DNA of 64,000 nt from contig JAACQG010000007.1 of assembly GCA_009995045.1 (NCBI GenBank), forward strand, positions 23,849-87,848, given 5' to 3'. Both the position numbers and the translations under genes were made by a program. The notes beneath the pieces are model-generated. The model worked only from the letters and a program-made list of their open reading frames with translations, was not told where the DNA came from and made no database searches. The stretch is from Alphaproteobacteria bacterium (GTDB lineage Bacteria; Pseudomonadota; Alphaproteobacteria; Micavibrionales; Micavibrionaceae). Shown piece after piece: positions 8,280-17,753 of this stretch (position 1 is the stretch's first letter; the number at the start of each line of letters is the position of its first letter).

Positions 8280-9866
8280 ATGGAATTAGTACAGGTTGCA
8301 GATACCGTTGCCCGCGAAAAGAATATTGATCGCGAGATTGTTTTGGAAGCAATGGAAGAGGCCATTCAAAAGGCCGGACGCTCCAAATATGGGCATGACC
8401 ATGATATTCGCGCGCATATCAGCCGCGAAAACGGTGATATCACGCTTAAACGTTACCGCGAAATTGTTGAAGAAGATGCGGAGATCGAGAACGAATTGGT
8501 TCAGATGACTCCAACACAAGCCAAGCGTATCAAGCCGGATGCAAAGCCAGGCGATATTCTTGTTGATGATCTTCCGCCGCTTGATTTCGGTCGCATTGCG
8601 GCGCAGACAGCCAAGCAGGTTATTATGCAAAAAGTGCGTGAAGCAGAGCGCGCGCGTCAATACCAAGAGTTTAAAGACCGTGTTGGCGAGATCATCAATG
8701 GTGTTGTTAAACGTGTTGAATACGGCAACGCGACAATTGATATTCAAGGGCGCGCGGAAGCGGTTCTTCGTCGCGATGAATCCTTGCCACGTGAACACCT
8801 TAAGACTGGTGATCGTGTCCGTGCGATTATTTATGAAGTGCGTGAAGAATTACGCGGCCCACAAATTTTCCTTTCTCGCACCCATCCAGAATTTATGGCG
8901 AAATTGTTCACACAAGAAGTGCCGGAAATTTATGATGGTATGATTGAGATTAAAGCCGTTGCCCGTGACCCGGGTAGCCGCGCGAAGATTTCTGTTCAAT
9001 CACGCGATAGCTCGGTTGATCCGGTAGGTGCGTGTGTTGGTATGCGCGGTAGCCGTGTTCAAGCGGTTGTAAACGAGCTTGGTGGAGAGAAAATCGACAT
9101 TATTCCATGGATTGATGACCTTGCGGCATTTACCGTGAACGCGTTGCAGCCTGCGGAAGTGTCAAAGGTTGTTTTGGATGAAGAGACAAACCGCATGGAT
9201 GTTGTTGTTCCAGATGAGCAGCTCTCTCTTGCGATTGGTCGTCGTGGTCAGAATGTTCGCCTTGCGTCAATGTTGACGGGTTGGGATATCGACATCATGA
9301 CAGAGGCCGAAGAATCAGAGCGCCGTGCGAAAGAATTCGAAATTCGTTCAACATTGTTCATCGAAGCGATGGATGTTGATGAAGTGATTGCACAATTGCT
9401 TGTGACTGAAGGTTTCGTTCGCGTTGAAGAAATTGCGGATGCAACAATCGACGAGCTTGCGAATATTGAAGGGTTTGAAGAAGAGATTGCGATCGAGCTT
9501 CAAAACCGTGCGATTGCTTTCCTTGAGGCAAAACAAGCAGAGCTTGTGGAAAAGCAAAGCGAACTTGGTTTGAAAGATGATTTGATTGCGTTTGAGGGGC
9601 TTACACCATCTCAAATCCTTCAGGTCGGTCAAAAAGGTATCAAAACTCTTGATGATCTTGCTGATTTGGCGGGTGATGAATTGGTTGAACAGCTCGGTGA
9701 TGGTGAACTTACCGTGAACGAAGCCAACAACGTCATCATGGCAGCACGCGAGCAGCTTGGCTGGTTTGCTGAAGATGATGCCGCAGCAGCAGCGGAAGCA
9801 AGCAACGAAGATGCAGCAGCGGGCGATGAGGCAGCGCAAGCCCCTCAAGCCGCCGCGAATTCATAA
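8280..9866 (+). CDS. nusA: Transcription elongation/termination factor NusA
   Basis: 528 residues. NusA binds RNA polymerase and controls pausing, termination and antitermination. Domains in order: N-terminal polymerase-binding domain (about 1–125), S1 domain (about 135–200, NGVVKRVEYGNATIDI), two KH domains (about 230–345, with VGACVGMRGSRVQAV and LAIGRRGQNVRLAS), and two helix-hairpin acidic repeats (about 365–500). It ends in an acidic Ala/Glu-rich tail. AAAGGAA gives a good ribosome binding site. Presence of the acidic repeats matches proteobacterial NusA. It is followed by a 207-base gap in place of the usual ylxR. Confidence 0.96.
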   Translation: MELVQVADTVAREKNIDREIVLEAMEEAIQKAGRSKYGHDHDIRAHISRENGDITLKRYREIVEEDAEIENELVQMTPTQAKRIKPDAKPGDILVDDLPPLDFGRIAAQTAKQVIMQKVREAERARQYQEFKDRVGEIINGVVKRVEYGNATIDIQGRAEAVLRRDESLPREHLKTGDRVRAIIYEVREELRGPQIFLSRTHPEFMAKLFTQEVPEIYDGMIEIKAVARDPGSRAKISVQSRDSSVDPVGACVGMRGSRVQAVVNELGGEKIDIIPWIDDLAAFTVNALQPAEVSKVVLDEETNRMDVVVPDEQLSLAIGRRGQNVRLASMLTGWDIDIMTEAEESERRAKEFEIRSTLFIEAMDVDEVIAQLLVTEGFVRVEEIADATIDELANIEGFEEEIAIELQNRAIAFLEAKQAELVEKQSELGLKDDLIAFEGLTPSQILQVGQKGIKTLDDLADLAGDELVEQLGDGELTVNEANNVIMAAREQLGWFAEDDAAAAAEASNEDAAAGDEAAQAPQAAANS

Positions 9867-9872
9867 TGTTTA

Positions 9873-9958
9873 GGGGAGCGAAACCATTACTGATTGGACA
9901 CATGTTCAAAATTTAATATTGGTTACGGGTAGCAAATTGCTACACGGCGCTCCCTTTT
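9873..9958 (+). ncRNA. Candidate structured RNA element between nusA and infB
   Basis: A perfect seven-pair closing stem GGGAGCG (9874–9880) with CGCTCCC (9948–9954) encloses 67 bases. Inside are AACCA (9882–9886) with TGGTT (9920–9924), a hairpin TTGGAC (9894–9899)/GTTCAA (9904–9909) with one G·U pair, and a hairpin GTAGCA (9929–9934)/TGCTAC (9938–9943). Four T follow the closing stem. The shape recalls a cloverleaf, but there is no T-arm consensus, anticodon arm or CCA, so it is not a normal tRNA. It could be a complex terminator/attenuator or a protein-binding leader for infB. Confidence 0.45.
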
Positions 9959-10000
9959 GCTTAAAAACTCCGCTTAAATCCTTTATTTTCAACAAAAATT

Positions 10001-10051
10001 TTGCACGGCAGCACTTCGCCGTGTATAACCGTTTGATCCCAGCTTTGGGAT
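10001..10051 (+). promoter_or_regulatory. Candidate infB promoter with overlapping palindrome and downstream hairpin
   Basis: TTGCAC (10001–10006), a 17-base spacer and TATAAC (10024–10029). The spacer contains the inverted repeat CACGGC (10004–10009)/GCCGTG (10018–10023), a possible operator. A further stem ATCCCA (10036–10041)/TGGGAT (10046–10051) lies near the expected 5' end of the infB message, 22 bases before the ATG. Confidence 0.4.
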
Positions 10052-10073
10052 TGCATTCAATTAAGGCGTAGAC

Positions 10074-12620
10074 ATGACAGAAACGAAGAAAACAGATAAC
10101 GATTCAGGCGACAAAAAAGAGGACAAGCCAAAGAAGACACTTAGTCTTGGCGGTACTTTAAGCCTTAAAGGTGGAAGCGGTGGTGCAAACCGCCCTGCTC
10201 CATCGCCGGGTACTGTTGCCGTTGAAGTTCGCAACCGCAAGCGCACCGCGCCGGTTACGCGCAATACTGACAATAACGATGTGTCCAAACGTGGCACAGC
10301 GGGCGATACCGCATTGTCATCACAAGAGCGTGAAGCGCGGGCGAAAGCATTGCAGCGTGCGATGTCTAGCGAGCCCGTAAAGAAAACCACTTTGCCGAAA
10401 CGTCGCACGACGATTGAAGATGTGAAAGCCGAAGAAGCGCAAAACCGTCAAGGGTCATTGAGCGCACGTGAAGCGGAACTTGCGGAGCTTAACCGCATTG
10501 AAGAAGAAGAAAAAGCAAAACAGGCCGAAGCACAAGCCAACGCCCCAGCTATTCCCGACAGCAATAGAAATAATAATGACTATAACAGCCCGTCATCTGC
10601 GCCAGATCGTCGGAAGAACTTTTCTTCACCAGATGCGGAGCCAGTGAGCTATCGCGACAAAATGAAGAAAGATACACCGAAGGCGCCGCCGCGCACCCTT
10701 GGTGATCGTCGTGGTGGCCGATTGACCGTTACACAGGCGCTGAACAAAGATTATGAACGTGATCGTTCTATGTCATTGGCTGCGCAAAAACGCGCGCGTG
10801 AAAAAGCACGTTTGGCATCACAAGGGCCAAAAGAAGATGCGAAAAAAGTTTATCGCGAAGTGACTGTCCCTGAGACGATCACCGTTGCCGAGCTTTCCAA
10901 TCGTATGACAGAACCAACAAAAGACGTGATTAAAGCGTTGATGAAAATGGGTGTCATGGCGACCAGCTCCGAAAATATTGATGCGGATACAGCCGAGCTT
11001 GTTATCGAAGAATTTGGTCACACCATTAAACGCGTTACCGCAGGCGATGTAGAGATTGGCCTTGATGGTATTGAAGATAAAGAAGAAGACCTTGTTACAC
11101 GTCCACCTGTTGTGACAATTATGGGTCACGTTGACCATGGTAAGACGTCATTGCTTGATGCGCTTCGCAAGACGGATGTTGTTGCGGGCGAAGCGGGCGG
11201 TATTACACAGCATATCGGTGCATATCAGGTTAAAATGGCGACAGGTCAGAAAATTACATTCCTTGATACACCTGGTCACGCGGCCTTTACGGAGATGCGT
11301 GCGCGTGGTGCGAATGCGACGGATATTGTTGTGATTGTTGTCTCCGCAGAAGACAGTGTGATGCCACAGACAATTGAAGCGATTAATCACGCGAAAGCGG
11401 CAGGAGTGCCGATTATTATCGCGGTGAACAAGATTGATTTGCCTGATGCCGATCCGATGAAGGTTAAGACAGAATTGCTTCAATACGAAGTGATTGTTGA
11501 AGAGCTATCAGGGGATGTGCAATGTGTCGAGATTTCAGCGAAACAAGGGACGAACCTTGATAAGCTTGAAGAGGCTATCATTTTGCAATCTGAATATCTT
11601 GAGCTTAAAGCGAATCCAAACCGTCCTGCGTCTGGTGTTATCATCGAGAGCAAGCTTGAAAAAGGACGTGGATCTGTTGCGACGGCGCTTATTCAAAACG
11701 GGACATTGCGCGTTGGTCACATTTTCGTGGCGGGTGCGGAATATGGTAAGGTGCGTGGCTTGATCAATGATCAGGGTAAAAACGTGATTGAAGCTGTTCC
11801 CGGACAACCAATTGAAATTCTTGGTATCAATGGATCACCGAAAGCGGGTGACCCGCTCAATGTGGTTCCTGATGAGGCGAAAGCGCGTGAAGTTGCGGAA
11901 TATCGTCTTCACCGTGAAAAAGAAGCCGCCGCCGCGCAAGCCGTTAAAGGCCGCGTCACGATGGATGATATCTTGCTTCAACGTGAAATGGGTGAGGACA
12001 AATCCTTGGCTGTTATCATTAAAGGGGATGTGCATGGCTCGGTTGAAGCGATTGCCGGTTCTCTGGATAAGATGGTTGAAGAAAACGAAGGCATTGCGGT
12101 TAAGATTCTGCACACTGGTGTTGGTGGTATCACCGAATCCGATGTTTCCCTTGCGGCGACTACGGGTGCGTTGATCATTGGCTTTAACGTGCGTGCAAAT
12201 TCTCAGGCGCAAGCGCTTGTGAATCGTGACCGCGTTGATGTTCGTTATTACAACGTGATTTACGATGTGATTGACGATGCGAAAGCGATTCTCGGCGGTA
12301 TGCTTGATCCGGTTGAACGTGAAGAATATATCGGTCAGGCGAAGATCCTTGAAGTGTTTAACGTATCGAAGGTCGGTAAAGTTGCCGGTTGTGAGGTTAT
12401 TCTTGGTATGGTTAAACGCGGCGCGCGTGTTCGCTTGCTTCGTGATGATGTTGTTATCCATGAAGGTACACTGAAAACGCTTCAACGCTTCAAAGATGAA
12501 GTTAAAGAAGTGAAAGAAGGTACGGAATGTGGTATGGCGTTCGAGAAATATGAAGACATCCGTAAGGATGACATTATCGAATGTTATGATGTGACCGAAG
12601 AAAAACGGGTCGTTTCATAG
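10074..12620 (+). CDS. infB: Translation initiation factor IF-2
   Basis: 848-residue GTPase that places initiator tRNA on the 30S subunit and promotes subunit joining. The first ~270 residues are charged, low-complexity linker. This is followed by the IF2_N domain ([10 protein letters not shown]) and the G domain from about residue 350, with G1 [12 protein letters not shown]3 DTPGHAAF and G4 NKIDLP. Domains II–IV follow, including [11 protein letters not shown] and the C-terminal fMet-tRNA-binding barrel ([16 protein letters not shown]). Length is normal for Alphaproteobacteria. It lies between nusA and rbfA as usual, but the intervening ylxR gene is absent. AAGGCG precedes the ATG. Confidence 0.96.
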   Translation: MTETKKTDNDSGDKKEDKPKKTLSLGGTLSLKGGSGGANRPAPSPGTVAVEVRNRKRTAPVTRNTDNNDVSKRGTAGDTALSSQEREARAKALQRAMSSEPVKKTTLPKRRTTIEDVKAEEAQNRQGSLSAREAELAELNRIEEEEKAKQAEAQANAPAIPDSNRNNNDYNSPSSAPDRRKNFSSPDAEPVSYRDKMKKDTPKAPPRTLGDRRGGRLTVTQALNKDYERDRSMSLAAQKRAREKARLASQGPKEDAKKVYREVTVPETITVAELSNRMTEPTKDVIKALMKMGVMATSSENIDADTAELVIEEFGHTIKRVTAGDVEIGLDGIEDKEEDLVTRPPVVTIMGHVDHGKTSLLDALRKTDVVAGEAGGITQHIGAYQVKMATGQKITFLDTPGHAAFTEMRARGANATDIVVIVVSAEDSVMPQTIEAINHAKAAGVPIIIAVNKIDLPDADPMKVKTELLQYEVIVEELSGDVQCVEISAKQGTNLDKLEEAIILQSEYLELKANPNRPASGVIIESKLEKGRGSVATALIQNGTLRVGHIFVAGAEYGKVRGLINDQGKNVIEAVPGQPIEILGINGSPKAGDPLNVVPDEAKAREVAEYRLHREKEAAAAQAVKGRVTMDDILLQREMGEDKSLAVIIKGDVHGSVEAIAGSLDKMVEENEGIAVKILHTGVGGITESDVSLAATTGALIIGFNVRANSQAQALVNRDRVDVRYYNVIYDVIDDAKAILGGMLDPVEREEYIGQAKILEVFNVSKVGKVAGCEVILGMVKRGARVRLLRDDVVIHEGTLKTLQRFKDEVKEVKEGTECGMAFEKYEDIRKDDIIECYDVTEEKRVVS

Positions 12621-12732
12621 GCTTTCAACGCTCAGCTATAGATATAATGCCTCGCCTGTTGATCTCACTCTTTGCCGTATGTGCATAGCGATGTATCAAC
12701 GCCGTTTGCTTTATAATAAAGGATTTTAGATT

Positions 12733-13137
12733 ATGAAATCACATATGTCAGAAAAAGGACCATCACAGCGCCAATTGCGCGTGGGTGAACAGGTTAAGCA
12801 GATTATTGCGGAAACGCTTTTGCGTGGGCATTTTCATCACGAGGCATTGATTGATGCGGATATTACCGTGGGTGAGGTTCGTGTGACCCCTGACCTTCGC
12901 AATGCGCGGGCTTTTGTGATGTCGCTTGGCGGGAAGAATATGGATGCGATCATTCCTGCGCTGAACGAAGAAAGCCAGCAATTTTCAAAGGCGATCAATC
13001 GTCAATCCAACATGAAATTCACCCCCAAAGTTACATTCGTTAAAGACGAAAGCTTTGAGGAAGCACAGCGCATTGACGAGCTGTTGCGCTCGGTTCACAT
13101 CCCAAAAGATGATGACGACGAAACGGCTGAGGAATAG
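12733..13137 (+). CDS. rbfA: Ribosome-binding factor A
   Basis: 134 residues; KH-fold cold-shock and 30S maturation factor that binds the 16S 5' helix. Typical sequence: SQRQLRVGEQVKQIIAETLLRG, then TVGEVRVTPDLRNARAFV and the C-terminal RIDELLRSV. The ATG at 12733 has AAAGGA at good distance; an ATG at 12745 is too far from it. The 112-base gap from infB shows TATAAT-like stretches (12654 and 12712 regions) without matching −35 elements. truB follows after two bases. Confidence 0.93.
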   Translation: MKSHMSEKGPSQRQLRVGEQVKQIIAETLLRGHFHHEALIDADITVGEVRVTPDLRNARAFVMSLGGKNMDAIIPALNEESQQFSKAINRQSNMKFTPKVTFVKDESFEEAQRIDELLRSVHIPKDDDDETAEE

Positions 13138-13139
13138 CC

Positions 13140-14078
13140 ATGGGTCGCCGCAATAAAAAAGGTGACAAGGTTGATGGTTGGGTCAACCTGGATAAGCCGC
13201 TTGGCATGACATCAACACAGGCCGTCGGGAAGATACGCCGCATTATGAATGGGCAAAAGGTTGGGCATGCGGGCACGCTTGATCCGCTTGCGTCGGGGGT
13301 TTTGCCGATTGCGCTTGGTGAGGCGACGAAGACTATTCCTTATATGCAGGATGCTTTCAAGACATATGAATATACCGTGACATGGGGCGAGCAACGCAGC
13401 ACCGATGATGCGGAAGGTGAGGTTATGGCGTCGAGCGATGTGCGCCCCGCGCGTGATCAAATCGAAGCCACCCTGCCCGTTTTCATGGGACAGATTGTTC
13501 AGACGCCGCCGAAATTCTCTGCGATTAAAATTGATGGGCAACGGGCCTATGACCTTGCGCGCAAAGGTGAAGCCGTTACCGTTCAGCCACGCGATGTTTA
13601 TGTTGAGAGCCTTGAGCTTTTGTCATGCGACGAAAACACCGCCACATTTTTGATGACATGCGGCAAGGGAACATATGTGCGATCCATTGCGCGTGATATG
13701 GCACTTCAGATGGGGACATATGGATATGTATCGGCGTTACGGCGCATGGCGGTTGGGTGTTTTGACGCGCAGGATACGATTTCTCTTGAAATGCTTGAGG
13801 AATTAGAGCATATTCCCGCACGTGACGCGGCATTGCTGCCTGTTCAAGTTGTTCTGGACGACATCCCGGCACTTGAAGTTAAACAGGCAGAAGTAACCGC
13901 ATTGCGGAATGGGCGGGCTTTATCGCTTATATCACGGTCAGATTTTCAACGGATTGAAGATTTGCATCTTGATGGTGAAGCCCCTTATGAAGCCTTGGCC
14001 ATTCATCAAGGAACAGCGATTGCGATTGTTGATATTGATGGGCCACAGGTGAAACCCGTTCGTGTTTTTAATATTTAA
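13140..14078 (+). CDS. truB: tRNA pseudouridine-55 synthase
   Basis: 312 residues. Converts U55 to pseudouridine in the T-loop of nearly all tRNAs. Starts with the family pattern GWVNLDKPLGMTSTQAV; the catalytic aspartate is in GHAGTLDPLASGVLPIALG; KTYEYTVTWG, GKGTYVRSIARD and a C-terminal PUA-like region follow. Tightly coupled to rbfA (two bases apart) and followed by rpsO after 21 bases, the standard rbfA-truB-rpsO order. Confidence 0.95.
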   Translation: MGRRNKKGDKVDGWVNLDKPLGMTSTQAVGKIRRIMNGQKVGHAGTLDPLASGVLPIALGEATKTIPYMQDAFKTYEYTVTWGEQRSTDDAEGEVMASSDVRPARDQIEATLPVFMGQIVQTPPKFSAIKIDGQRAYDLARKGEAVTVQPRDVYVESLELLSCDENTATFLMTCGKGTYVRSIARDMALQMGTYGYVSALRRMAVGCFDAQDTISLEMLEELEHIPARDAALLPVQVVLDDIPALEVKQAEVTALRNGRALSLISRSDFQRIEDLHLDGEAPYEALAIHQGTAIAIVDIDGPQVKPVRVFNI

Positions 14079-14099
14079 ATTTAACCATAGGAGAATATG

Positions 14100-14384
14100 A
14101 TGTCGGCTAGAGAACTATATAAAGACCAATCTGCGAAACATACCGCAATTGAAGAAAATGCAACTAAGAAGAATGATACTGGATCGCCTGAAGTTCAGGT
14201 AGCTGTTTTAACAAACCGTATCTCTTATTTGTCTGAGCATATGCAAGAACACAAAAAAGACCTCCACAGCCGCCACGGCCTTTTGGCGATGGTTGCGAAG
14301 CGTCGTAAGCTTTTGGATTACCTTAAGAAAAAAGACGAAGGCCGTTACAAAGCACTCATCGAGAAGCTTGGCTTGCGTCGTTAA
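14100..14384 (+). CDS. rpsO: 30S ribosomal protein S15
   Basis: 94 residues. Binds the central domain of 16S rRNA. Diagnostic sequence: [32 protein letters not shown] and [13 protein letters not shown]. Two adjacent ATG codons exist (14097 and 14100); AGGAG at 14089–14093 is six bases from the second and only three from the first, so 14100 is preferred. A terminator follows immediately, so rpsO is not co-transcribed with pnp, which is 3.4 kb away. Confidence 0.96.
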   Translation: MSARELYKDQSAKHTAIEENATKKNDTGSPEVQVAVLTNRISYLSEHMQEHKKDLHSRHGLLAMVAKRRKLLDYLKKKDEGRYKALIEKLGLRR

Positions 14385-14403
14385 TTCGATTTTTGATATT
14401 TAT

Positions 14404-14438
14404 AAAAAAGTCGCCACTTAATGTGTGCGGCTTTTTTT
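14404..14438 (+). terminator. Rho-independent terminator after rpsO
   Basis: A-run, GTCGC (14410–14414) pairing with GCGGC (14427–14431; one G·U pair), then seven T. The flanking A and T runs extend the stem. Its loop and 3' arm (ATGTGTGCGGC) are identical to those of the terminator at 14859–14891. Confidence 0.85.
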
Positions 14439-14500
14439 GTGGGAACCTTTTTGATTGCCATGCATTGGCTTCATAACATTACAACATAAGAGAGAAAAAC

Positions 14501-14839
14501 ATGACTAATACGACTAAAACTATTTTGATTGCTGCTGCTGTTGCCGTTATTGCGGCTGTTGCTGTTGTTGCATTGACCACCCCTGAAGACCGCACAGTTG
14601 GCGAGAAAATCGGTGATGTTGTCGATAGCGCGAGCGAAGGCGAAGGCATTGATGAGGCAGCGGAAGAGCTTCAAGATCGCAGCGCGCTTGAGCGTTTACA
14701 AGATAACGTCAATGACGCTGTTGACGATGTACAAGATAGCGCTTCAGATACCGCTCAAGATGTAGAGGATGCTTTTGATGATGCGGTTGAAGACAGCCCG
14801 GAAGCGGATGTTGACGTTACCATTAAGAACAAAGAATAA
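14501..14839 (+). CDS. Small acidic membrane-anchored protein of unknown function
   Basis: 112 residues. One hydrophobic segment at about 7–26 (ILIAAAVAVIAAVAVVAL), then a highly acidic region rich in Asp, Glu and Ala with helical heptad character (DNVNDAVDDVQDSASD). The charge makes a periplasmic or envelope-tethered helical protein likely; which side faces the cytoplasm cannot be settled. It has its own terminators on both sides, so it is an independent transcription unit. AAGAGAG precedes the ATG. General resemblance to YtxH-like stress proteins is only compositional. Confidence 0.75.
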   Translation: MTNTTKTILIAAAVAVIAAVAVVALTTPEDRTVGEKIGDVVDSASEGEGIDEAAEELQDRSALERLQDNVNDAVDDVQDSASDTAQDVEDAFDDAVEDSPEADVDVTIKNKE

Positions 14840-14858
14840 GTTATTTTATTCCCCCACT

Positions 14859-14891
14859 AAAGGCCGCCGCTTCATGTGTGCGGCCTTTTTT
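14859..14891 (+). terminator. Strong Rho-independent terminator
   Basis: AAAGGCCGC (14859–14867) pairs perfectly with GCGGCCTTT (14880–14888), 12-base loop, T-run to 14891. It ends the transcript of the small acidic protein. Confidence 0.9.
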
Positions 14892-14929
14892 ATTGCTCAA
14901 ATTTAGAACAATATGTCATTATCCTTGCC

Positions 14930-15496
14930 ATGAGAAATGTAACACTCGCCATTCCGTTCATTTTAGCCACGCAGGCTGGCGAGGCTTATGCGCAGCAACC
15001 TGAAATTCCTATCCCCGGATTGGCAAGCCGTATTGATGCCAGCCTTTCACAAGGATGCCCAGACCCTACCCCAGGCTTAAACACGCCGTCATTAAAAGCA
15101 TGCGCCGATGCTATATGGGGGGCGTCTTATACGGTTGCATCGGAGGTCAGTGGGTATATTAAAAACCATCCTTCCGGAGGGTTATTAGGGTCGCTTAACG
15201 ATGGCCGCGCGCAGGGGTATTTGCTGGCGTGTGAGAAACGAGCTAGCGCCATGAGCAAGACTGCTTTTTCCGCCCCTAAAACTTATGCCGAAGATGCAAT
15301 TGCAACCGCCAGTTTTTGTATTAGACAGACTGATTATGCCGAAGGTGCATATGGGGCGTTTATTGATACCCGCGCACAGAACATAGTCATTGATGCCATT
15401 AATTGTTTTCGTGATCCCAATGGATGTAAGCGTGAAGAAGCCAAAGACTATGATGCGCCTGCCTCCTTGCCAGAGTTGGCTCAATTAAGCTTTTGA
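14930..15496 (+). CDS. Secreted protein of unknown function
   Basis: 188 residues with a signal peptide: a hydrophobic core (VTLAIPFILATQAGEA) and a probable cleavage after AYA. The longer frame starting at 14876 lies inside the terminator and is rejected. The mature part has six cysteines, an even number consistent with disulfides in the periplasm. No domain recognised. It converges with gpmI, whose stop lies 22 bases away on the other strand. Confidence 0.7.
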   Translation: MRNVTLAIPFILATQAGEAYAQQPEIPIPGLASRIDASLSQGCPDPTPGLNTPSLKACADAIWGASYTVASEVSGYIKNHPSGGLLGSLNDGRAQGYLLACEKRASAMSKTAFSAPKTYAEDAIATASFCIRQTDYAEGAYGAFIDTRAQNIVIDAINCFRDPNGCKREEAKDYDAPASLPELAQLSF

Positions 15497-15518
15497 GCAC
15501 GTCAGTGATTTATAGACC

Positions 15519-17060
15519 CTAAAGCACCAAAATATCGCCGTCCATTTCTTCTGGTTGGTCGATGCCTAGATAGTGGAGCATTGTCGGGGCGATGTCGGCT
15601 AGTTTTCCGTCAGTCTTTAGGTCTGCGTTATCGTCGCCGACCACAATGAAGGGAACGGGGTTTAAGGTGTGCGCCGTATGCGGGCCGTTTGTTTTGGGGT
15701 CAAACATTTGATCGGCGTTGCCATGATCGGCGGTGACGAGCAATATTCCGCCATGTGCGAGAACAGCAGCTTTTAACTTACATAAAGTGCTATCAACGCT
15801 TTCGGCGGCTTTGCGCGCGGCATCAATCGAGCCGGTATGGCCGACCATATCCGTGTTGGCGAAATTAATGATGACCGCATCATGATTGTTATCGTCGACG
15901 ACTTTCAACAGTTTTTCAGAGAGTTCTGGCGCGGACATTTCGGGTTGCAAATCATATGTTGCGACCTTTGGTGAATTGACCAGGATGCGTTCTTCTCCGT
16001 CGAATGGCACTTCACGCCCTGCGTTGAAGAAGAATGTGACATGCGGGTATTTTTCGGTTTCTGCCATGCGCATTTGCTTAAGGCCGTTTGCGGCAATGAC
16101 CGAGCCGAGGATATTTCTGTGTTTTACGGGTGGGAATAAGACATCCATGACCGTGTTCAGGTCATCGGAATATTCCACCATGGAGATGGCTTGGCTGATT
16201 TGGCGAAAGCCCCCTGCTCGCTTGAAGCCATCGAAGTCCTCAAACATGATTGCATTTAGAATTTCGCGGGCGCGGTCGCTGCGGAAATTGGCAAAGATGA
16301 TGGCGTCGCCATCTTTGAACCCTTCATAGCCGCCGAGGATGAGTGGTTTTAGGAATTCATCGAATGTGCCTTGGGTGTAGTTGTTTTGGATGGATTGTGA
16401 TGTGTTGTTTGTTTCTGTGCCATCAGCATTCATGATTGCGTTATAGGCGATTTCGACACGTTCCCAACGGTTATCGCGATCCATCGCGTAATAGCGCCCA
16501 CAGATTGTCGCGAGGTTTGCGTGTTGCGCGTCGTTTAATTTTTCTTCGAGGGTTTCGATGAATGCTTTGCCGCTTTGTGGGGGGCAATCGCGTCCGTCGG
16601 TGAAGGCGTGGACATGGGTGTCTATCCCTTCATTATTCATGATATCCGCGAGGGCGATGATATGATCGATATGCGCATGCACCCCGCCATCAGAGGCAAG
16701 ACCAATAACGTGACAGGCTTTGCCGCTTTCTTTGAGGGTGCTGACCATCGCCTTAAGGAATTCGTTGTCTTGCACCTGGGCGTTATCGAATGCCTTATCG
16801 ATGCGCGGTAGATATTGCATGACAACGCGCCCCGCCCCGATATTCATATGACCGACCTCGGAATTGCCCATTTGTCCTTCGGGGAGGCCGACCGCATTGC
16901 CGAATGTGGTGAGGGTTGTGTTTGGATGATCTTTCATCATCGCGTCATAGCACGGGGTGTTGGCAGAGGCGATTGCATCAAATTCACCGCCATCACCAAT
17001 GCCCCATCCATCGAGGATACAGAGGACAACAGGTTTTTTCTTTGGGGTAAAAATAGACAT
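15519..17060 (-). CDS. gpmI: 2,3-bisphosphoglycerate-independent phosphoglycerate mutase
   Basis: 513 residues. Interconverts 3- and 2-phosphoglycerate in glycolysis with two Mn ions. The start CILDGWGIGD, the phosphoserine loop GNSEVGHMNIGAGR, the phosphotransfer/substrate residues in HAFTDGRDCPP and GRYYAMDRDNRW, and the metal-binding VTADHGNADQMFD and GPHTAHTLNPVPF are all present. Normal length. It stands alone on the − strand between + strand genes, interrupting the usual rpsO-pnp neighbourhood. Confidence 0.96.
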   Translation of the reverse strand: MSIFTPKKKPVVLCILDGWGIGDGGEFDAIASANTPCYDAMMKDHPNTTLTTFGNAVGLPEGQMGNSEVGHMNIGAGRVVMQYLPRIDKAFDNAQVQDNEFLKAMVSTLKESGKACHVIGLASDGGVHAHIDHIIALADIMNNEGIDTHVHAFTDGRDCPPQSGKAFIETLEEKLNDAQHANLATICGRYYAMDRDNRWERVEIAYNAIMNADGTETNNTSQSIQNNYTQGTFDEFLKPLILGGYEGFKDGDAIIFANFRSDRAREILNAIMFEDFDGFKRAGGFRQISQAISMVEYSDDLNTVMDVLFPPVKHRNILGSVIAANGLKQMRMAETEKYPHVTFFFNAGREVPFDGEERILVNSPKVATYDLQPEMSAPELSEKLLKVVDDNNHDAVIINFANTDMVGHTGSIDAARKAAESVDSTLCKLKAAVLAHGGILLVTADHGNADQMFDPKTNGPHTAHTLNPVPFIVVGDDNADLKTDGKLADIAPTMLHYLGIDQPEEMDGDILVL

Positions 17061-17110
17061 AGTTATTCATGCAGCGTTTGCTGCCCTTACTTTTTTAATG
17101 CGCGTTAACC

Positions 17111-17614
17111 TTATGGCTTTAAAGATTTGAGTTCGTTTAAAACCGATTCTTTTGATGCGGGTGTGCGTTTTTCATTCAAGCGATATCCTGCAAACATCGC
17201 GGCGAGCGCGAAGAGGTTGATCAGCGGGGATATCACCAATGCCAATACGCCGTTGCTCCCTAGGATGATAGATAAAATCACGCCGAGGAAGAAGGAAGCA
17301 ATAAAGACCACACCAACATATTTGAAATGAGACAATTGCGCGTCCGTGAATTCTATTGCGAACATAAAGAATCCCAAAAGCGCAAGAACCACGCCAACCA
17401 AACCTATAAGGCCGACTATTCCGGATAATCCACCGATGAACATCGCGGGAATACCAAGCGCGCTTGCCGTCATGAGCAAGATATAGGTGAGCTTAATATA
17501 ATTTTTCTTTGGTATGCCCAACACTGTTTTAGCCGGTGGCGGCGTTGTATCTTGTGTGAGGGGTTCGGTTATTGGTGTCTCATCTGGAGTTTCTTTGATT
17601 TGGTCGTCATTCAT
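17111..17614 (-). CDS. Four-helix integral membrane protein, unknown function
   Basis: 167 residues. A polar, Thr/Pro-rich N-terminus (1–35) is followed by four hydrophobic segments at about 40–64, 66–89, 98–120 and 122–143, then a charged tail. No family recognised. Its start is divergent from pnp; the candidate pnp promoter overlaps its first codon, so the two may share a control region. The gpmI gene lies 50 bases downstream on the same strand. Confidence 0.7.
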   Translation of the reverse strand: MNDDQIKETPDETPITEPLTQDTTPPPAKTVLGIPKKNYIKLTYILLMTASALGIPAMFIGGLSGIVGLIGLVGVVLALLGFFMFAIEFTDAQLSHFKYVGVVFIASFFLGVILSIILGSNGVLALVISPLINLFALAAMFAGYRLNEKRTPASKESVLNELKSLKP

Positions 17615-17641
17615 TGTGCGGCTCTTACCTAAGGTTATAAT
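17614..17641 (+). promoter_or_regulatory. Candidate pnp promoter
   Basis: TTGTGC (17614–17619), a 16-base spacer and a perfect TATAAT (17636–17641). This would give a pnp leader of about 210 bases containing the stem-loops at 17686–17753. Confidence 0.4.
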
Positions 17642-17685
17642 AAATTTGACTTATAAGTATGATAATGGCATGACTAGTCGTAATT

Positions 17686-17753
17686 GGAAAGGGAGAAAGC
17701 TTTCCGGTTGACCGTAAAGGTCAGATTGATGGTCCTTTCTGATCTTTACAGTC
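17686..17753 (+). promoter_or_regulatory. pnp leader: small hairpin plus long stem-loop, candidate RNase III site
   Basis: First hairpin: GGAAAG (17686–17691)/CTTTCC (17700–17705). Second: a 16-position stem, 17710–17725 with 17738–17753, having 14 Watson-Crick pairs, one G·U and one mismatch, around a 12-base loop. In Escherichia coli the pnp leader forms a long duplex cut by RNase III, after which PNPase destroys its own message; the structure here suggests the same kind of autoregulation. Confidence 0.6.

Noticed and set aside
9874-9954. tRNA gene between nusA and infB
   Set aside because: The seven-pair outer stem looks like an acceptor stem, but there is no TΨC consensus, no anticodon arm of normal size and no CCA or discriminator in place.
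11835-12485. 216-codon antisense frame over infB
   Set aside because: Shadow of the IF-2 coding sequence; no family pattern.
14876-14930. Extended N-terminus of the secreted protein at 14930
   Set aside because: The extension lies in the terminator and would bury the signal peptide.
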